Shown piece by piece: positions 28,209 to 37,696 of a stretch of DNA of 64,000 nt (position 1 is its first letter; each line of letters opens with the position of its first letter). Source of the DNA: Rhizobium mesosinicum (GTDB lineage Bacteria; Pseudomonadota; Alphaproteobacteria; Rhizobiales; Rhizobiaceae); assembly GCF_019511345.1 (NCBI RefSeq), contig NZ_JAEUAK010000006.1, positions 186,001 to 250,000 on the forward strand, in the 5' to 3' direction. A program made the translations under genes and the position numbers. Below the pieces are notes generated by a model. It was given only the letters and a program-made list of their open reading frames with translations, searched no databases and was not told the origin of the DNA.

Positions 28209-29093
28209 ATGCCTTCACTTAAGGATCTGAAAAACCGGATCGCCTCCGTCAAGGCGACGCAGAAGATCACCAAGGCGATGAAGATGGTCGCCGCGGCGAA
28301 GCTTCGGCGTGCGCAGGAGGCGGCCGAGGCCGCCCGGCCTTACTCGCAGCGTATGGGTGCGGTCCTGGCGAACATCGCCAAGGCCGTTACCGACGCGGAC
28401 GGCGCGCCGGTCCTGATGACCGGCACAGGCAAGGACCAGGTGCACCTGCTCGTCGTCTGCACGGCCGAACGCGGCCTGTGCGGCGGTTTCAACTCTCAGA
28501 TTGCCCGCTTTGCTCGCGATCACGTTCGCAAACTGGTTGCCGAAGGCAAGACGGTGAAGATCTTCACCGTCGGCAAAAAGGGCTATGACATCCTGCGTCG
28601 CGAATTCGCGTCGATGATCGTCGAGCGCAAGGAACTGCGCGAAGTCAAGAAGATCGGTTTCGAGAATGCCGATCAGATCGGCAAGCGCATCATCGAGATG
28701 TTCGAAGCCGGTGAATTCGACGTCTGCACGTTGTTCTACTCGGAATTCAAGTCGGTGATCAGCCAGATCCCGACGGCGCAGCAGCTCATCCCGGCGAAGG
28801 CTCCTGAAGCCGTTGCCGAAGATGCAGCCCATGCCAGCGCTGTCTATGAATACGAGCCGGATCCGGCGTCGATCCTCGACGATCTGATCCCGCGCAACAT
28901 CTCCGTCCAGATCTTCCGCGCTCTCCTTGAGAACGTCGCGGGCGAGATGGGTGCCAAGATGAGCGCCATGGACAATGCGACGCGCAATGCTGGTGAGATG
29001 ATCAATAAGCTGACGCTGAGCTACAACCGTCAGCGTCAGGCTCAGATCACCAAGGAACTGATTGAAATCATTTCGGGCGCGGAAGCGCTCTGA
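28209..29093 (+). CDS. atpG: ATP synthase F1 gamma subunit
   Basis: A 294-residue rotor shaft. The N-terminal helix (MPSLKDLKNRIASVKATQKI) and the C-terminal helix (ITKELIEIISGAEAL) that form the coiled coil are both present, along with CTAERGLCGGFNSQI. Length is normal. It precedes atpD by 22 bp. Confidence 0.97.
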   Translation: MPSLKDLKNRIASVKATQKITKAMKMVAAAKLRRAQEAAEAARPYSQRMGAVLANIAKAVTDADGAPVLMTGTGKDQVHLLVVCTAERGLCGGFNSQIARFARDHVRKLVAEGKTVKIFTVGKKGYDILRREFASMIVERKELREVKKIGFENADQIGKRIIEMFEAGEFDVCTLFYSEFKSVISQIPTAQQLIPAKAPEAVAEDAAHASAVYEYEPDPASILDDLIPRNISVQIFRALLENVAGEMGAKMSAMDNATRNAGEMINKLTLSYNRQRQAQITKELIEIISGAEAL

Positions 29094-29115
29094 GTTAGGG
29101 AAAGAGGGTAAGAAA

Positions 29116-30542
<1,427 letters not shown>

Positions 30543-30543
<1 letters not shown>

Positions 30544-30782
30544 TGAGCGACGCTCAGGACGAGGTATTCTGCTGCGACACCCTTAAAAGTGTCGTTGCAG
30601 AGCTTCCTGAGCCGGTTGCGCCGACCATCTACCGTGCCGACAACGGCGTGATGATGATGGTTGTCGGACTGGCCCAGACCGAGGAAGGCCTCGGTTATCT
30701 CGACCATGCGATACTGCACTGCCCGTTTTGCGGGACCAAATTGCAAGATGCAAAAGCCATAGCCGAGAAGGTAAGTCACTGA
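30543..30782 (+). CDS. Small CPFCG-containing protein embedded between atpD and atpC
   Basis: A 79-residue acidic protein that I do not recognise. It starts MSDAQDEVFCCDTLKS, has a central hydrophobic run (NGVMMMVVGLAQTEEGLGYLD) and a CPFCGTKL motif near residue 60. With the CC pair at about residues 10-11 this could bind zinc, although the cysteine spacing is not that of a standard ribbon. Both ends overlap neighbours by one base: atpD TGA / ATG, and TGA / atpC ATG. Translation is thus coupled on both sides and co-expression with F1 subunits is nearly certain. Most bacteria have atpD directly followed by atpC. An assembly or regulatory role is speculation. Confidence 0.75.
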
Positions 30783-31189
30783 TGGCTGACAATTTCAACT
30801 TTGAGCTCGTTTCGCCGGAGCGTTTGCTGCTGTCGCAGATGGTGACCGAGGTCGTCATTCCCGCGACTGAAGGCGAAATGACTGTTATGGCCAACCATGC
30901 CCCGACGATGACGACCGTCAAGCCGGGCATTGTAAGCGTTCGCTCCGCCTCCGGTTCGAAGCAGAACTATGTCGTATTCGGCGGCTTTGCCGATATTCTG
31001 CCGACCGGCTGCACGCTGCTTGCAGAATCGGCTGTTCCGGTCGAAGAACTCAACAAAGATGAACTGACCCGTCGCATCGAAGCTGCGAAGAAGGAACTCG
31101 AAGATGCCGAGCATCACGAGCACAAGTCGAAGCTCGAGCATTTCATCATGGAATTGACCCATCTGCGTGGCGTCGTCCAGCAGGATTGA
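30782..31189 (+). CDS. atpC: ATP synthase F1 epsilon subunit
   Basis: A 135-residue rotor and inhibitory subunit. The N-terminal beta-sandwich begins ADNFNFELVSPERLLLS and includes ATEGEMTVMANHAPTMT and VVFGGFADI; the C-terminal helical hairpin follows. Length is normal. It ends the atp operon, with an intrinsic terminator 27 bp after the stop. Confidence 0.97.
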   Translation: MADNFNFELVSPERLLLSQMVTEVVIPATEGEMTVMANHAPTMTTVKPGIVSVRSASGSKQNYVVFGGFADILPTGCTLLAESAVPVEELNKDELTRRIEAAKKELEDAEHHEHKSKLEHFIMELTHLRGVVQQD

Positions 31190-31215
31190 TCGGCACAGCC
31201 AGCAACAGGCAGAGT

Positions 31216-31246
31216 AAGCGGTCTTTCAAGGCCGCTTTTCTTTTTC
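31216..31246 (+). terminator. Intrinsic terminator of the atp operon
   Basis: AAGCGGTCT pairs with AGGCCGCTT (9 bp, one G-U) around a TTCA loop, followed by TTCTTTTTCC. It lies 27 bp after atpC. Confidence 0.85.
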
Positions 31247-31397
31247 CAAGCCCGCTGCAACGAGCTCAGCCATTCGCAATGCATCACCGGCAACCCGGAG
31301 AACCGTATGGAGGCGAGCCGAGACGCCCTGCAGACTTTCTTGATGCCGGGCAGGAAGTTCTCATCGCGGCGAGGGCTGTTGTTTCCACTCGGACCAC

Positions 31398-31430
31398 GGA
31401 AAAGAAAACAGGCGGCTTCTGACCGCCTGT
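31398..31430 (-). terminator. Intrinsic terminator of the leftward sugar transferase gene
   Basis: On the minus strand ACAGGCGG pairs with CCGCCTGT (8 bp, 7-nt loop), followed by TTTCTTTT. It lies about 33 bp beyond the stop of the transferase at 31463 and also shields it from the convergent atp operon. Confidence 0.8.
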
Positions 31431-31462
31431 GCCGGAGAATTCCTTCGTAAGAGCGTCTTGGA

Positions 31463-32200
31463 CTAGAAGCCTGTTCCCCCGCGCAGTTCGGACAGCAATG
31501 TGCGGAACAGGATCTTCAGATCCAGCCAGAGGCTGAAATTTCTGATGTAATAGATATCGCTAGCGATGCGGGCGCGGGCCTCCGTCGGGCGTTCTGTCGG
31601 GCCGCGCCAGCCGCGCGTCTGGGCGAGGCCGGTAATGCCCGGCCGCATCAGATGGCGGTAATGATAGTCGGGAACCAGTTCCTCGTAGAGCATGCCGGCT
31701 GCGCGCATGTTTATAGCGTGGCAGCGGGGGCCGATCAGCGCCATATCGCCTTTGATGACGTTGAGAAGCTGCGGCAGTTCATCGATGTTCGTCCTGCGCA
31801 GGAAGGCGCCGATCCGCGTTACGCGCCGATCGCCCTTGACCGTCTGTTCGACGCCGGTGGGATCGCAGAGATCGACCCGCATGGAGCGGAACTTGTAGAC
31901 TGTGATTTTGCTACCCTTCAGACCCCAGCGAATCTGCCGGAAAAACACCGGCCCGCCGTCGTCGATCACGATAAAAAGAGCGATCGTCAGAAGAACGGGA
32001 AACAGGATGACCAGCGCGCTTGTTGCCCCCAAAATGTCGAAAGCCCTCTTCAAGCCAAACTGAAGCCTGCTCCGGCCACTCAACGAGGCAAAGCTTTCGG
32101 GCTGGCGAATATTGGAATTCGCTGCATCGAAAGCCTTCATCCTCACTGCTTTTGCAGAGAAAGCCATGTCTTGAAACTTGTTTGACGTAAACACATTCAT
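31463..32200 (-). CDS. Undecaprenyl-phosphate sugar phosphotransferase (ExoY/WcaJ type)
   Basis: A 245-residue bacterial sugar transferase, which starts polysaccharide repeat units by moving a sugar-1-phosphate onto undecaprenyl phosphate at the inner membrane. KRAFDILGATSALVILFPVL gives the single membrane hairpin (about 55-80), then the catalytic block PVFFRQIRWG, KFRSMR, RIGAFLRRTNIDELPQLLNV and ALIGPRCHA, with the late motif GITGLAQTRGWRG. It is a short, core-only form without extra N-terminal helices. Start is uncertain: ATG 32200 is chosen, 32254 and 32167 are alternatives. No other polysaccharide glycosyltransferases are adjacent. Confidence 0.85.
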   Translation of the reverse strand: MNVFTSNKFQDMAFSAKAVRMKAFDAANSNIRQPESFASLSGRSRLQFGLKRAFDILGATSALVILFPVLLTIALFIVIDDGGPVFFRQIRWGLKGSKITVYKFRSMRVDLCDPTGVEQTVKGDRRVTRIGAFLRRTNIDELPQLLNVIKGDMALIGPRCHAINMRAAGMLYEELVPDYHYRHLMRPGITGLAQTRGWRGPTERPTEARARIASDIYYIRNFSLWLDLKILFRTLLSELRGGTGF

Positions 32201-32360
32201 TAAGCAACGTCCGTGGAAATACTCATATGATGTACCGCGCCGGCACAAATACATGGAATAGATTAATTTGTCACGAGCTTCCTTATTGTTTTCGTAACCA
32301 TAATCGAGCCAAATTTGGGAGTATTTCGAATATGTCTCCGATATTTTGGACGAGTTGGGA

Positions 32361-33572
32361 TTAACTATATTGAGTAATGACAGAATCCTTACGCGTTATG
32401 CGTGCGGCATGACGTATTACCTGTCGTTCGAGGGCGAAGTAACTAAGGCTTGCGAGAAGAAAAATGATCGCGGTCGCAAATGCGCAGCCGAGAAACCAGT
32501 CTCGCAGCGGATCGTCTTTGCCGATCCCGAATATGGCCGGAGCAATCGTCTGAATCGAGTTCAGGACGATGTCCTGCCAGATATAGATGCCGAATGAGAC
32601 GGTTGCCGTGAAGCGTATGAAAGTATTGTCGAGCAGCACCGCGAGCCGCGCGGAGCGCGAGAGGGTCACAAGCGCGACAGCGATCAGAACCGCAAACAGC
32701 GGAAAGGCATAGGGGATCCCGAGCCATCCATAGGCTTCCCAAGGTCCACCTGTCGAAAGCGGAAGCTGTAAGCCGGCGGCGCCCAGGCAGGCGAATGCGA
32801 TGATGTCGAACCAGATACGTGGCTTTCGCGGCAGCAGGATCTGAATGCCGGCTGCGAGTGAACCGAGCGCAAAAACGGCGAAAAAGCCGATAGGATTGTA
32901 GTTGGGCATCCACTCCTTCGCGCCGCCCTGCATGCCATATTGCCAGCCGCGGTCGATCTCATTGGGGGGAACAAGCGTGCGGAAGGTCTCGTGGGCAAGC
33001 AGCGTCACGGCAATGATGCCGAGCCAAGCAAGGCGCGTGCTGAGCGGAGAACGATGTTTTTCCGGGATAGCGAAAAGCCAGAGGAAACCGAGCGGCAGCA
33101 GCACATAGCTCGTTACTTCGAAAGATATGGACCAGAGCGGGCCGTTGCCTTCGACAGGAAAGAAAGTGCGCCAGTGCCACTGGTTCATGAAGAAGAGCCC
33201 GCTGATATAGCGCATAACGAGTTCCGGCGTCAGTGCATGCCCAAGCAGTGTGGCGCTGAGGATGAAGCCCGCCGTCAAAGCTACCCAATAACCGGGTACG
33301 ATGCGGGCCGCGCGACGCAGCACATAGCTGCGCAGGTCAGGCATGGCGCAACCGGCATCGAGGGAACGCCAGAACGGCAGGGCCAGCAGGAAGCCGCTTA
33401 GGATGAAGAAGATGGCGACGCCGAAATTGCCGAAGCGCAGGGCGGTCAGCATCGGTTGCCATTCCTCGGTCTTGTTGAGGTCGACGCGCAGAATGAGATG
33501 ATGGGTGAGGACAAACAGGCAGGCGGCTGCACGCAAGAAATCCGCTCCGGCCACCCGGTCCTGCTGTTGCAT
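32361..33572 (-). CDS. Acyltransferase-3 family membrane protein (OafA-like)
   Basis: A 403-residue protein with about ten transmembrane helices and the family start GADFLRAAACLFVLTHHLIL, whose HH pair is the active-site region. FFILSGFLLALPFW and LWSISFEVTSYVLLPLGFLW are typical acyltransferase-3 phrases. Members transfer acetyl or other acyl groups to surface polysaccharides, Nod factors or lipids. Being beside a sugar-1-phosphate transferase, it may decorate the same exopolysaccharide. ATG 33572 follows a GGGAGTGAC site. The 106-bp gap between the two genes shows no terminator. Confidence 0.88.
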   Translation of the reverse strand: MQQQDRVAGADFLRAAACLFVLTHHLILRVDLNKTEEWQPMLTALRFGNFGVAIFFILSGFLLALPFWRSLDAGCAMPDLRSYVLRRAARIVPGYWVALTAGFILSATLLGHALTPELVMRYISGLFFMNQWHWRTFFPVEGNGPLWSISFEVTSYVLLPLGFLWLFAIPEKHRSPLSTRLAWLGIIAVTLLAHETFRTLVPPNEIDRGWQYGMQGGAKEWMPNYNPIGFFAVFALGSLAAGIQILLPRKPRIWFDIIAFACLGAAGLQLPLSTGGPWEAYGWLGIPYAFPLFAVLIAVALVTLSRSARLAVLLDNTFIRFTATVSFGIYIWQDIVLNSIQTIAPAIFGIGKDDPLRDWFLGCAFATAIIFLLASLSYFALERQVIRHAARITRKDSVITQYS

Positions 33573-33638
33573 GTCACTCCCTCGCTCCTTGCCGGACTTT
33601 GCAGTGGAAAGCTGCTGCCGGCAAGGGCGGGGGGCGTC

Positions 33639-34643
33639 TCAGCCAAGCAGATTGTTGGTGTAATAGCTGGAAAAGTCGGGTTTTTCCTTCAGCGCCGCAC
33701 CATTGGCATCAAGCAGGATGCCGTGGTCGAACAGGAAAGCGCCGATCGCTTCTGCCTTGGCCGGATCGATGATGCCGATCGCGCCATTTTCACCCTTGAG
33801 GAAATGACCTTCGACCAGCGCTCTTTGCGATGCCTTGACCAGTTCGGTATTCAGCAACGCGCCGTTGCTGCCGGCAATCAGGAGGTCACAGGCCTCGTCC
33901 GGATTGTCGACCGAATAGGCGTAACCCTTGAGCGTTGCCCGGATGAAGGCGCGGGCATTCTGCGGATTGGCCGAGAGATAGGCGTCGCTGGAAGCGATCG
34001 CTGTCGTCTGTTCGTCGGGAATGCCGTAATCGCTATAGCGCCAGCGGCCGACCTGCCGGTTTTCCAGCTGAGCGGCGATACCTTCCCAGGTGTAGATTTC
34101 CAGCGTGAAGTCCACGGCGCCGTTGTCGAGGGCCTCATAGGCCGAGGTGCCGAGCGTGACATTCTGGAAGTCGCCTTTGCCGCCGTCGTTGCGGATCATC
34201 GCGGAGACGAGCGCCTCCTCCCATGCGCCGCCGAAACCGCCATAGGTTTTGCCGTCCAGATCCTTGGGACTTTTGATATCGTTGCGGCCGCCCTTGAAGA
34301 TCAGCCTGCCGGTTTCCGTCTGCACGACAGCATAGACGAGCTTCACATCAGCGCCGGCGGCGCGCTGGGTAAAGGCCTCGATCTCTCCGCAAATGCCGAA
34401 ATCGGCAACGCCGTTCGCGACCAGTGTGCCAGCGCTGGTATCGGCATAGGGCAGGATCTCGACGTCGAGGCCTGCGGTCTCATAGAAGCCCTTGGCCTTG
34501 GCGACATAAATGCCGATGTGATTGGTGTTCGGCGTCCAGTCGAGTGCGATACGCAGCTTGGCGGCGGATTGGGCGAAGGCAGTGCGGCCGGCGAGGCTTG
34601 CGGCCATGGCGGCAAAAAGGGTCTGTCGACGGGTGAGAAGCAT
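33639..34643 (-). CDS. thiY: Thiamine-precursor ABC transporter substrate-binding protein
   Basis: A 334-residue periplasmic binding protein of the NMT1/THI5-like family that binds formylaminopyrimidine/HMP-type precursors. Twin-arginine-like signal LLTRRQTLFAAMAASLAG, cleavage after AFAQ. The mature start KLRIALDWTPNTNHIGIYVAK is diagnostic of the family, followed by GFYETAGLDVEILPY and KTYGGFGGAWEE. AGGAGG lies 5 nt from the second of two ATGs, so 34643 is chosen over 34646. It is the last gene of the TPP-riboswitch operon; its ribosome-binding site overlaps the thiZ stop. Confidence 0.88.
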   Translation of the reverse strand: MLLTRRQTLFAAMAASLAGRTAFAQSAAKLRIALDWTPNTNHIGIYVAKAKGFYETAGLDVEILPYADTSAGTLVANGVADFGICGEIEAFTQRAAGADVKLVYAVVQTETGRLIFKGGRNDIKSPKDLDGKTYGGFGGAWEEALVSAMIRNDGGKGDFQNVTLGTSAYEALDNGAVDFTLEIYTWEGIAAQLENRQVGRWRYSDYGIPDEQTTAIASSDAYLSANPQNARAFIRATLKGYAYSVDNPDEACDLLIAGSNGALLNTELVKASQRALVEGHFLKGENGAIGIIDPAKAEAIGAFLFDHGILLDANGAALKEKPDFSSYYTNNLLG

Positions 34644-34653
34644 CATAACCTCC

Positions 34654-35409
34654 TCAGGTTCTTTGCGGATGCAGCAATGTTTGAAGAATTTCGGTTTCGA
34701 TCGCCTGGGCGGCCGGGGAGCCGAGATCGGCAAGCGTGCGCGGCCTTTTCAGCGGCACTTCGAATTCCCTGATCACGGCCGCCGGGCGGGCGGAAAGCAC
34801 ATAGATACGGTCAGACAGGAAAACGGCTTCCCGTACATCATGGGTGATCAGCAGGGCCGTCCAGCGATGATCGGTCCACATGCCCTGCAGCCATTCCTGC
34901 ATCTGGGTGCGGGTCAGCGCGTCGAGTGCCCCGAAGGGCTCGTCGAGCAGCAGCATATCCTGCCGCTGGATCACGGTGCGCAGGAGAGCTGCGCGCTGGC
35001 GCATGCCGCCTGAGAGGGTCGCGGGATAGTAATTCTCGAAACCGGCAAGGCCGAAGCGATCAAAGAGAGGGGCGGCAACGGCGCGCGCCTGGCTGCGGCG
35101 CATGCCGTGCACTTCGAGGCCAAGGATCGCATTGTCGATGACGCTTCGCCACGGCATCAGCGCATCGCGCTGGGGCATGAAGGCGAAGGCGTGCTGAGCT
35201 TGCAGGAGCGGCATGCCGTCAAAAAGAATGTCGCCTCCATCAGCCTGCAGCGCCTGCGTCAGCAGCCGCAGGATCGTTGACTTGCCGGAGCCGGAGGGGC
35301 CGACGATAGAGACAAATTCGCCTCTGGCGATATGAAGAGAAATGTCGTTCAGCACTTCCATGCCATCGAAGGACTTCGAGACATTCTTCAGCTCGAGCAT
35401 CCCGTTCAT
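34654..35409 (-). CDS. thiZ: Thiamine-precursor ABC transporter ATP-binding protein
   Basis: A 251-residue ABC ATPase of the nitrate/taurine/ThiZ class. Walker A GPSGSGKST, signature LSGGMRQRAALL, Walker B MLLLDEPFGALD, switch histidine in LLITHDVREAV. It overlaps the permease gene by 4 bp (ATGA), supporting one transporter. The start at 35409 (MNGMLELKN) is chosen because of this overlap; the frame extends 27 bp further upstream. Confidence 0.9.
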   Translation of the reverse strand: MNGMLELKNVSKSFDGMEVLNDISLHIARGEFVSIVGPSGSGKSTILRLLTQALQADGGDILFDGMPLLQAQHAFAFMPQRDALMPWRSVIDNAILGLEVHGMRRSQARAVAAPLFDRFGLAGFENYYPATLSGGMRQRAALLRTVIQRQDMLLLDEPFGALDALTRTQMQEWLQGMWTDHRWTALLITHDVREAVFLSDRIYVLSARPAAVIREFEVPLKRPRTLADLGSPAAQAIETEILQTLLHPQRT

Positions 35410-36197
35410 CGGCGTTTCTCCGCAGGAGATTGCCATGGCATGACGAAACGCTGCACCGCCAGCGTGAGACCGAAGAGGCAGAGCGTCAGGAGGGCGCTGA
35501 CGATGACGGCGGCAAGCACGAGGTCCGGCCGGAAATTGTTCTTGGCATTGAGGATATAGATCCCGAGGCCGCGTGCGGCGCCTGCATATTCGGCAAAGAT
35601 GGCGCCGACCACGGCATAGGTGATCGAAATGCGCAGGCCGGCGAAGAAGAAAGGCATGGCGGAGGGCAGCCTCGCCAGGCAGAAGATGCGCCAGCGGCTT
35701 GCTTTCATGGAACTCAGAAGCTCGGCGATATCCCGGTCCGTCGCTTCATAACCCTGCAGCAGGGCGACCAGCAGCGGAAAGAAGGTGACCAGGGCGACAA
35801 GCAGGAGTTTCGGCAATAGTCCGAAACCGAACCAGAGTACGACCAGGGGCGCGATCGCCACCAGCGGCAGTGTCTGGCTGACGATGAAGAGCGGCAGCAG
35901 GGCGCGGCGCATGAAGGGCACGAAATCCATCAGCACCGACGAGGCGAAGGCGAAGACCAGCGACAAAGCGAAACCGCCGAGCGTCGCGCCAAGCGTCGGC
36001 CAGGTATTGTCGAGCAGCGCCTGCCTGTTCAGCCAGCCCTGTGTCAGGATGCGCGAAGGCGAGGGTAGGATGGAGGGCTTGATGCCGGAGAGATCGACAT
36101 AGAGCTCCCAGACGGCCAGGAAGGCAAGCACGGCAAGAATGGCGGGCAAGGCCCGCCTCAGTGGCGCAAACGTCGAATCCGGTTTCGATAAGGTCAT
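35406..36197 (-). CDS. thiX: Thiamine-precursor ABC transporter permease
   Basis: A 263-residue inner-membrane permease with about six helices and the EAA-type cytoplasmic loop ELLSSMKASRWRIFCLARLPSA that docks to the ATPase (residues about 160-180). GLRISITYAVVGAIFAEYAG is typical of the SsuC/ThiX/TauC group. It is 14 bp downstream of the YkoF-like gene and overlaps thiZ by 4 bp. Confidence 0.9.
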   Translation of the reverse strand: MTLSKPDSTFAPLRRALPAILAVLAFLAVWELYVDLSGIKPSILPSPSRILTQGWLNRQALLDNTWPTLGATLGGFALSLVFAFASSVLMDFVPFMRRALLPLFIVSQTLPLVAIAPLVVLWFGFGLLPKLLLVALVTFFPLLVALLQGYEATDRDIAELLSSMKASRWRIFCLARLPSAMPFFFAGLRISITYAVVGAIFAEYAGAARGLGIYILNAKNNFRPDLVLAAVIVSALLTLCLFGLTLAVQRFVMPWQSPAEKRR

Positions 36198-36211
36198 TGC
36201 CGTCAGGCGTC

Positions 36212-36820
36212 TCAGGCTTTGCTCGGGCTGTTTGCGGAGACCGTGATATCCAGCGTCACATGGCCATCAGGATCGCCAAAGCGATAGAAAGCTTCATGGA
36301 TGGTCGCGAAGATCGCGCCGGCATCGCCGCGCAGCTTGGTGCAGAAATTCTTCGAGCGGTCGAATGTGCCCGAGCGCTTCAGAAAATCGATGCAGCCGTA
36401 GATCTCGTCCATATGGGTGCCGGTTCCCATAACATACAGAGAAAATTGGGCGGCCGTTGGCTGACTGGTTTCTGTCGTATCCCTGACTGCCGCAATCGCG
36501 GCTTCCACCCTCTCGGCGAGCGGCTCTGATCGGCTGGAAGACAAGCCAGGGCCGCAGAGCGCATCATCCGGTTCGCCGGGGCAGCCCCGCGAGATCGCGG
36601 CGGACAATACGCAATGCTCACCGCTTGCGGCAGCTGAGACGAAGAGGTCGCGCATGGCGGCAAACAGCACATCGGGCGGGCCGACCATCAGCGTGGAAAT
36701 GTCGTCGGTTTCGATGCGAAGACGATCGCGATAGGGATCGAGAGCCTTGATCGCTTCAAGGATAATGCCGACGAAATTGCCGGACATCGGATATAGAGAC
36801 ACTTGTGCGCCGGAAAACAT
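36212..36820 (-). CDS. ykoF: YkoF-family thiamine/HMP-binding protein
   Basis: A 202-residue protein made of two similar ferredoxin-like halves. The first has AQVSLYPMSGNFVGIILEAI and DDISTLMVGPP, the second AQFSLYVMGTGTHMDEIYGC, and the protein ends near ITVSANSPS. These phrases and ISRGCPGEP match B. subtilis YkoF, which binds thiamine and hydroxymethylpyrimidine. As the first gene after a TPP riboswitch and upstream of thiX, thiZ and thiY, a role in capture or buffering of thiamine precursors is well supported. In Bacillus the partner is the YkoEDC ECF transporter, here it is a classical ABC transporter. Confidence 0.9.
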   Translation of the reverse strand: MFSGAQVSLYPMSGNFVGIILEAIKALDPYRDRLRIETDDISTLMVGPPDVLFAAMRDLFVSAAASGEHCVLSAAISRGCPGEPDDALCGPGLSSSRSEPLAERVEAAIAAVRDTTETSQPTAAQFSLYVMGTGTHMDEIYGCIDFLKRSGTFDRSKNFCTKLRGDAGAIFATIHEAFYRFGDPDGHVTLDITVSANSPSKA

Positions 36821-36822
36821 TT

Positions 36823-36925
36823 GGACCTCGCTCCGCTGGCATTACCCAGATCAGCTTTGAAGGGTCCGGAGGCATGCGCCTCACATCTCAGCCCCGGCAA
36901 TTCGGAGCTCCCCCGTGAATTGTGG
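36823..36925 (-). promoter_or_regulatory. TPP (THI-box) riboswitch
   Basis: On the minus strand the conserved aptamer elements occur in order: GGGGGAGC, then GGGGCTGAGATG, the variable arm GAGGCGCATGCCTC, ACCCTT, and CTGATCTGGGTAATGCCAGC, followed by GGAGCGAGG next to the ykoF start. P2 forms from GCTCCG and CGGGGC. The aptamer ends within a few bases of the start codon, so TPP binding probably hides the ribosome-binding region (translation control). Boundaries are approximate. Confidence 0.93.
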
Positions 36926-36928
36926 CGG

Positions 36929-36957
36929 AAGCTATCACCGGGCCTGCGATACCGCAA
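36929..36957 (-). promoter_or_regulatory. Putative promoter of the ykoF-thiXZY operon
   Basis: On the minus strand TTGCGG (36957-36952) and TAGCTT (36934-36929) are separated by 17 bp. Transcription would begin a few bases before the first aptamer helix, as expected for a riboswitch leader. Confidence 0.45.
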
Positions 36958-37021
36958 CCGTAAAATTCCTATCCGGCTGCACGGTCGGTAAGGGTTCGGA
37001 CGCACCAGGTGCTGGGAAGGA

Positions 37022-37051
37022 AACACCCGGACGGAGGTCCTGTCCGGGTGT
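37022..37051 (-). terminator. Terminator-like hairpin downstream of the reductase pseudogene
   Basis: ACACCCGGAC (37023-37032) and GTCCGGGTGT (37042-37051) form a perfect 10-bp stem with a 9-nt loop. On the minus strand TTTCCTTCC follows, so it most likely ended the reductase transcript. Confidence 0.6.
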
Positions 37052-37097
37052 CCAGCCGGTTCCGTACCTGCCAGAAACGGAATCGGATGTCGTTGTC

Positions 37098-37615
37098 TCA
37101 GGCGGCGACGCCGGCATAAGGCGTGTCGCTGCGGGCAGCGATCAGCGCCTCAGTCCACCATTGCAACTGGGCCATCATTCGCGAAAGCCGGCGCAACGAG
37201 TCCTCTGGATCCCACAGCCGGCCAGTACTGTCGAAACGGCGCCAGGGGGAATTGAAGCTGACGGCATCGCAGATCGTAACGGCGTGAAGCTCCGCAAAAA
37301 GGCGATCGGCTTGCCGTGCCAGGGCTCGGCAAAGAGATCGATAAGGAATTTCAGGGAAGCGGTGAAGCTGTGGTTATATTCCGGCGTGACGAGGACGAAG
37401 CCGTCGGCCTGATGGAGCCTGTCTGCAAGCCGTCTTGCCTCCGGATGATGCGGTACATGCTCTCGCGGCAGCGAAAATGTCAGCGGGTCGATGAGGTCGA
37501 TCTCGAATTGCGGAAAGCGGGCGAGTTCTCTTTCGAGCCATTTCACCACCCTGTCGCAGGTGCGCCCTTCGCGCGTGCTGCCGTAGATGACGGCAAGCCT
37601 CATGGGTTTCTGCAT
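37098..37615 (-). pseudogene. NADPH-dependent FMN reductase, frameshifted by an internal deletion
   Basis: The first two thirds encode a flavodoxin-like reductase: RLAVIYGSTREGR at the start (FMN phosphate loop), then DGFVLVTPEYNHSF and LFAEPWHGKPIAF. In the next codons the frame changes: the true C-terminus, beginning ELHAVTICDAVSFNSPWRRF and ending DTPYAGVAA, is read in another frame down to a TGA at 37098-37100. The junction is GCCTTTTTGCGGAG near 37290. The roughly 20 residues that in this family link KPIAF to FAELHA (glycine-rich SYGG segment) are missing. A deletion between two TTT-type sites would explain both changes. As read, translation stops at 37175 after 146 residues, and the product probably lacks a complete FMN site. 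Confidence 0.85.
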
Positions 37616-37659
37616 GCATTGCTCCTTCTCATGTCGGCTTTACGGCCTCGGGAGCGCAG

Positions 37660-37690
37660 TCTATAAAACCTCAACTAATATTGAGGTCAA
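37660..37690 (-). promoter_or_regulatory. SoxR box inside a 19-bp-spacer promoter
   Basis: CCTCAACTAATATTGAGG (37669-37686) has the arms and 18-bp length of the known SoxR box (CCTCAA...TTGAGG). On the minus strand it lies within the spacer between TTGACC (37690-37685) and TATAGA (37665-37660). That spacer is 19 bp, the overlong spacing typical of MerR/SoxR-activated promoters. It points toward the reductase pseudogene; soxR starts 7 bp away on the other strand. Confidence 0.8.
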
Positions 37691-37696
37691 TAGGCC

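Noticed and set aside
31247..31397. Possible small gene between the atp terminator and the leftward terminator
   Set aside because: Short frames here lack a start signal and coding character; the stretch appears to be spacer between two convergent transcripts.
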